This document shows positions 52,156 to 52,527 of a stretch of 52,527 nucleotides of DNA, piece after piece. Source of the DNA: an uncultured Clostridia bacterium. Its GTDB lineage: Bacteria; Bacillota; Clostridia; Christensenellales; Borkfalkiaceae. The translations under genes were made by a program, and so were the position numbers. The stretch lies in the NCBI GenBank assembly GCA_947625245.1, contig CANQNO010000010.1, positions 1 through 52,527 of the forward strand, given 5' to 3'. How positions within the stretch are numbered: the first letter of the stretch is position 1; each line of letters starts with the position of its first letter. The notes under the pieces were generated by a model. The model was not told where the DNA came from. It did not search any database and saw nothing but the letters and a program-made list of their open reading frames with translations.

Positions 52156-52440
52156 TTCTCCTTTTTGTATTGCGCGGCGGCGATGCCGCCGCGCGCTCCT
52201 CCCGATTTACTGCCACAGAGGGTTTCCCCTCGGGCATCTTCTTTCCGCGCGCGGCGCGGTCTACTCGGGTTTCGGTTTCTTTTCCATCTGCTCCAACTCG
52301 AAGCCAAAGAAATCATCGTAGCCATCCTCGTCGCAGCAAACTTCATATTAAGCAATTTACCTTGCGGCAAATTGCAACTTCATTCCGTTGCTGCTCCTCT
52401 TCGCAAAAAATCTCTGCGATATTTTTTGCGAGTATCAAGG
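52156..52440 (-). other. decayed or unassigned stretch in the integrative element
   Basis: No convincing intact gene. A perfect 10-bp GC inverted repeat (52172-52181 with 52185-52194) precedes tnpW. A short frame near 52260-52350 ends FELEQMEKKPKPE and reads like the C-terminus of a lost protein. A 33-residue frame (52343-52444) starting MTLILAKNIAEIF overlaps the stop of the partial gene to the right, but is too short to call. Confidence 0.4.
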
Positions 52441-52527
52441 TCATGTCCCTTTCCCGAGCGAAAGGTCATGTTCTGCGGCATCGTCCAAGAGGGCGTGATA
52501 GCCCGCTTCGATAAGTTCCACTTTGGT
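52441..52527 (-). CDS. partial gene of the integrative element, C-terminus only
   Basis: Only the last 28 codons are in the window, reading TKVELIEAGYHALLDDAAEH and ending LGKGT. It runs off the right edge. Not recognised; codon use and position fit element cargo. Confidence 0.45.
   Translation of the reverse strand, partial: TKVELIEAGYHALLDDAAEHDLSLGKGT

Overview
The window looks like a chromosomal piece of a Clostridia-type Firmicute. The support is a YrzB-like DUF1292 protein, a Tn4451-type TnpX/TnpW module, near-perfect sigma-A promoters, strong Shine-Dalgarno sites in AT-rich intergenic DNA, and GC-leaning coding DNA. A gut Christensenellales-like lineage is possible, but this is only an impression from composition and gene style. 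The window opens inside the 5' end of a 16S rRNA gene and ends inside an integrative element, so both ends may be contig breaks.

Layout. 1-5 kb: rRNA promoters, a small membrane protein, DUF1292, a secreted SH3-NlpC/P60 hydrolase, a membrane protein divergent from a small HTH regulator, a sirtuin, and a structured intergenic element. 5-16 kb: a DUF1858 redox protein, a topoisomerase IV-type operon (parE-parC-mscS-pepF), and a very large membrane-anchored surface protein. 15.3-17 kb: an RluA pseudouridine synthase and an RlmI-like methyltransferase. 17-24.2 kb: a compact, terminator-bounded operon of P22-like head and DNA-packaging genes (terminase, portal, scaffold, coat, adaptor, hub-like protein, coiled-coil protein) with no tail, lysis, replication or integration genes. 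24.3-27 kb: two membrane-anchored secreted proteins. 27.1-27.7 kb: six tRNA genes (Gly, Arg, His, Gln, Lys, Lys). 27.8-29.6 kb: a KilA-N gene, the N-terminal stub of a serine recombinase, two tandem structured RNA genes that each have a promoter and terminator, and a small protein. 29.6-34.5 kb: tcdA, a YjbR-family gene, and divergent ligD and ku (end joining). 35-42 kb: a lipoprotein, then the whole glycine cleavage system with its lipoate ligase in one operon. 42-47.5 kb: valS, a ComEC-like metallohydrolase and cardiolipin synthase. 47.6-50.2 kb: a NitT/TauT-type ABC importer. 50.3-52.5 kb: tnpX/tnpW of an integrative element and decayed or partial frames.

Main candidates for something undescribed: (1) the tail-less capsid operon, whose genes are intact, translationally coupled and have host-like composition, which suggests domestication rather than a decaying prophage; (2) the tandem structured RNAs at 28731-29309, which sit beside a phage-type KilA-N gene and next to tcdA; (3) a recurring promoter layout in which TATAAT lies 6-8 bases before an ATG that lacks a Shine-Dalgarno site, predicting many leaderless mRNAs in this organism.
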